From the NCBI GenBank assembly GCA_013003285.1, contig JABDJY010000153.1, positions 1 to 5,243 of the forward strand: a stretch of DNA of 5,243 nucleotides, written 5' to 3'. Source of the stretch: Alphaproteobacteria bacterium (GTDB lineage: Bacteria; Pseudomonadota; Alphaproteobacteria; UBA6615). Every line of letters begins with the position of its first letter. The first letter of the stretch is position 1. Shown here piece after piece: positions 4,422 to 5,243 of the stretch. The position numbers and the translations under genes were made by a program. The notes beneath the pieces are model-generated. The model was not told the origin of the DNA, made no database searches, and saw only the letters and a program-made list of their open reading frames with translations.

Positions 4422-4946
4422 TTACGGTAAGGGACGACCCCCTTGCTCGCGTAGGGCCCGTTCATAAACCGGAATATCGGTGCTCGGTTGCTGGCATTCG
4501 GCCTGGCCGAACATGTCGGAGATCCAACCGCGATGATAGCTGCCATGGGTCGCCAGATGGGTGAGGCACATGGCGCGCGATAGCGAACCTTTATTGCCGC
4601 CGATCAACTCGTAATCGACAATCTCTTCCAGCGCGTCCTCGTCGAGCGAATCCACATAATCCTGCAGGGTGCGGTCCATCTCCTGGCGCGCCTGCCACAG
4701 ATCGTCGAGGGTCTCGAACTGCACGTCGCGAAGGTTGGGGATATCGTGCGTCTCGCCTTTCATATGGGCGAGCCAAATACGGTCCACGTTGAGCAGGTGA
4801 TTTAGGCTCACAAAGATCGACTGCAACGGCGTCTTGCGCAGTTTGGTGACCTCTTCGGCGGGCATTTCGGCAACCAGGCGGTAGGTCTCGGCATTGGCCC
4901 AGGCGTTATAGTCGATGAGTGCCCGCAGATAGCTTTTGTCTCTCAT
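4422..4946 (-). CDS. DinB-family four-helix-bundle protein
   Basis: The 174-residue product begins MRDKSYLRALIDYNAWAN, a typical opening of the DinB/YfiT-like superfamily (helix with Y-N-x-W-A-N). The expected metal triad is visible: H50 in SLNHLLNVDRIWL, and H134/H138 in LTHLATHGSYHRG (HxxxH). H130 is an extra nearby histidine. The fold is a four-helix bundle that binds a divalent metal. Some relatives are thiol transferases using bacillithiol or mycothiol, others have unknown roles; the name DinB comes from a damage-inducible Bacillus gene and is unrelated to E. coli DNA polymerase IV. The ATG at 4946 is preferred over an in-frame TTG at 4976 because GGGG (4955-4952) lies five bases upstream and family similarity begins here. 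I saw no convincing promoter in the 127 bases upstream. The gene follows the FG-GAP gene in the same direction and is convergent with the dioxygenase gene. Confidence 0.9.
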   Translation of the reverse strand: MRDKSYLRALIDYNAWANAETYRLVAEMPAEEVTKLRKTPLQSIFVSLNHLLNVDRIWLAHMKGETHDIPNLRDVQFETLDDLWQARQEMDRTLQDYVDSLDEDALEEIVDYELIGGNKGSLSRAMCLTHLATHGSYHRGWISDMFGQAECQQPSTDIPVYERALREQGGRPLP

Positions 4947-5050
4947 AATGTCCCCACTTGCGAAAACCCCAGTCAATCACACTGTTTCCCCGGACGCCAA
5001 GAAAATGCTGTAACGCGCAGGTATAATCTGTGGCTTGAGGCTGCGGAGTA

Positions 5051-5067
5051 GCGGGACTTGCTCCCGA
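5051..5067 (-). terminator. Short hairpin after the FG-GAP gene, weak terminator candidate
   Basis: CGGGA (5066-5062 on the minus strand) and TCCCG (5056-5052) pair around a five-base loop, starting eight bases after the stop of the FG-GAP gene. The position suits a terminator, but the stem is only five pairs and no T-run follows, so it may be chance or act with Rho. Confidence 0.18.
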
Positions 5068-5073
5068 GAAGGC

Positions 5074-5243
5074 CTAAAAGTCGCCGCCGAAGACGACGAT
5101 GGCTTCGCCGGTTTCGCCGTTTAAGGTTGTCGCTGTCGGCAAACCCAGAATGAAATCTCCCGCGCCGTCACCGTTCACGTCGCCGCCCGCGCTCATGGTC
5201 CCAGCCTCAAAGGTAATCGTACTCCCTGTAGCGGGGTCTAGCG
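5074..5243 (-). CDS. FG-GAP (integrin-alpha-like) repeat protein, C-terminal end (partial, runs off right edge)
   Basis: Read on the minus strand, the frame is open from the window edge to TAG at 5076-5074 and gives 55 residues. The core is GGDVNGDGAGDFILGLP (residues 19-35 of the fragment), a calcium-binding D21-x-N23-x-D25-G-x-x-D29 loop followed by the hydrophobic F-I-L-G-x-P strand of an FG-GAP repeat. It ends with GEAIVVFGGDF, matching the A-x-V-[VF]-F-G strand that closes such blades. Proteins built of these repeats are usually secreted or surface beta-propellers binding calcium, often long and with an N-terminal signal sequence, which would lie outside the window. Only the last blade is visible, so total size and domain content are unknown. 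The next gene on this strand (DinB family) starts 127 bases downstream and is unlikely to be functionally linked. Confidence 0.85.
   Translation of the reverse strand, partial: LDPATGSTITFEAGTMSAGGDVNGDGAGDFILGLPTATTLNGETGEAIVVFGGDF

Noticed and set aside
4427..4446. Hairpin GTAAGGG / CCCTTGC just after the dioxygenase stop
   Set aside because: The stem has seven pairs including one wobble and suits a terminator position, but no T-run follows on either strand and it lies within the last codons of the DinB-family gene.
4947..4976. Ten-residue N-terminal extension of the DinB-family protein from a TTG start
   Set aside because: There is no ribosome-binding site before the TTG, and the ATG at 4946 has a suitable upstream GGGG and begins where family similarity starts.
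5022..5027. Perfect plus-strand TATAAT in the gap between the DinB-family and FG-GAP genes
   Set aside because: The hexamer 17 bases upstream (AAGAAA) is not a -35 element and no plus-strand gene follows; on the minus strand it gives no good -10 hexamer.

Overview
The window looks like ordinary chromosomal DNA from a Gram-negative bacterium, most likely an alphaproteobacterium. This is inferred from the moderately GC-rich coding style, Shine-Dalgarno-led starts, a small exported protein opening with MGIDRYTKFVLTVIA (a type I associate with that class), and the mix of GFA, DSD1-type, cupin and 2OG-Fe(II) oxygenase genes. No sequence search was possible, so the taxon is a judgement. I see no rRNA, tRNA, CRISPR array, insertion sequence, phage gene or attachment site.

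Layout. Positions 1-124 hold the N-terminus of a minus-strand ABC transporter (membrane domain) that runs off the left edge. A more AT-rich divergent intergenic region (125-370) follows, with several dyads, a sigma70-like promoter and a possible 11-codon leader ORF. It leads into an unrecognised three-helix membrane protein (371-718). Next on the plus strand are a fold-type III PLP enzyme of the D-threonine aldolase / D-3-hydroxyaspartate aldolase / D-serine dehydratase family (804-1943), a small exported protein (1998-2207) and a seven-cysteine GFA-domain zinc protein (2253-2672). The GFA gene meets a minus-strand cupin gene (2677-3231) tail to tail. The cupin gene is divergent from a plus-strand isopenicillin-N-synthase-like 2OG-Fe(II) dioxygenase (3383-4420). 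That gene meets a minus-strand DinB-family gene (4422-4946) tail to tail with one base between stops. The right edge (5074-5243) holds the C-terminus of a minus-strand FG-GAP (integrin-alpha-like) repeat protein.

How the genes may work together. No complete pathway is visible. The DSD1-family enzyme, GFA protein, cupin and 2OG dioxygenase are all metal- or cofactor-dependent small-molecule enzymes or relatives, which fits a scattered catabolic neighbourhood. Only the 804-2672 plus-strand run could be one transcript, and a possible weak terminator interrupts it before the GFA gene. The cupin and dioxygenase genes share a 151-bp divergent promoter region with three TGTCA half-sites and may be co-regulated.

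I found no convincing new multi-gene system. The items most worth checking are the leader ORF and hairpin before the membrane protein, the TGTCA cluster, the antisense-embedded terminator for the cupin transcript, the H-C-D metal motif of the PLP enzyme, and the His-to-Arg change in the second cupin motif.
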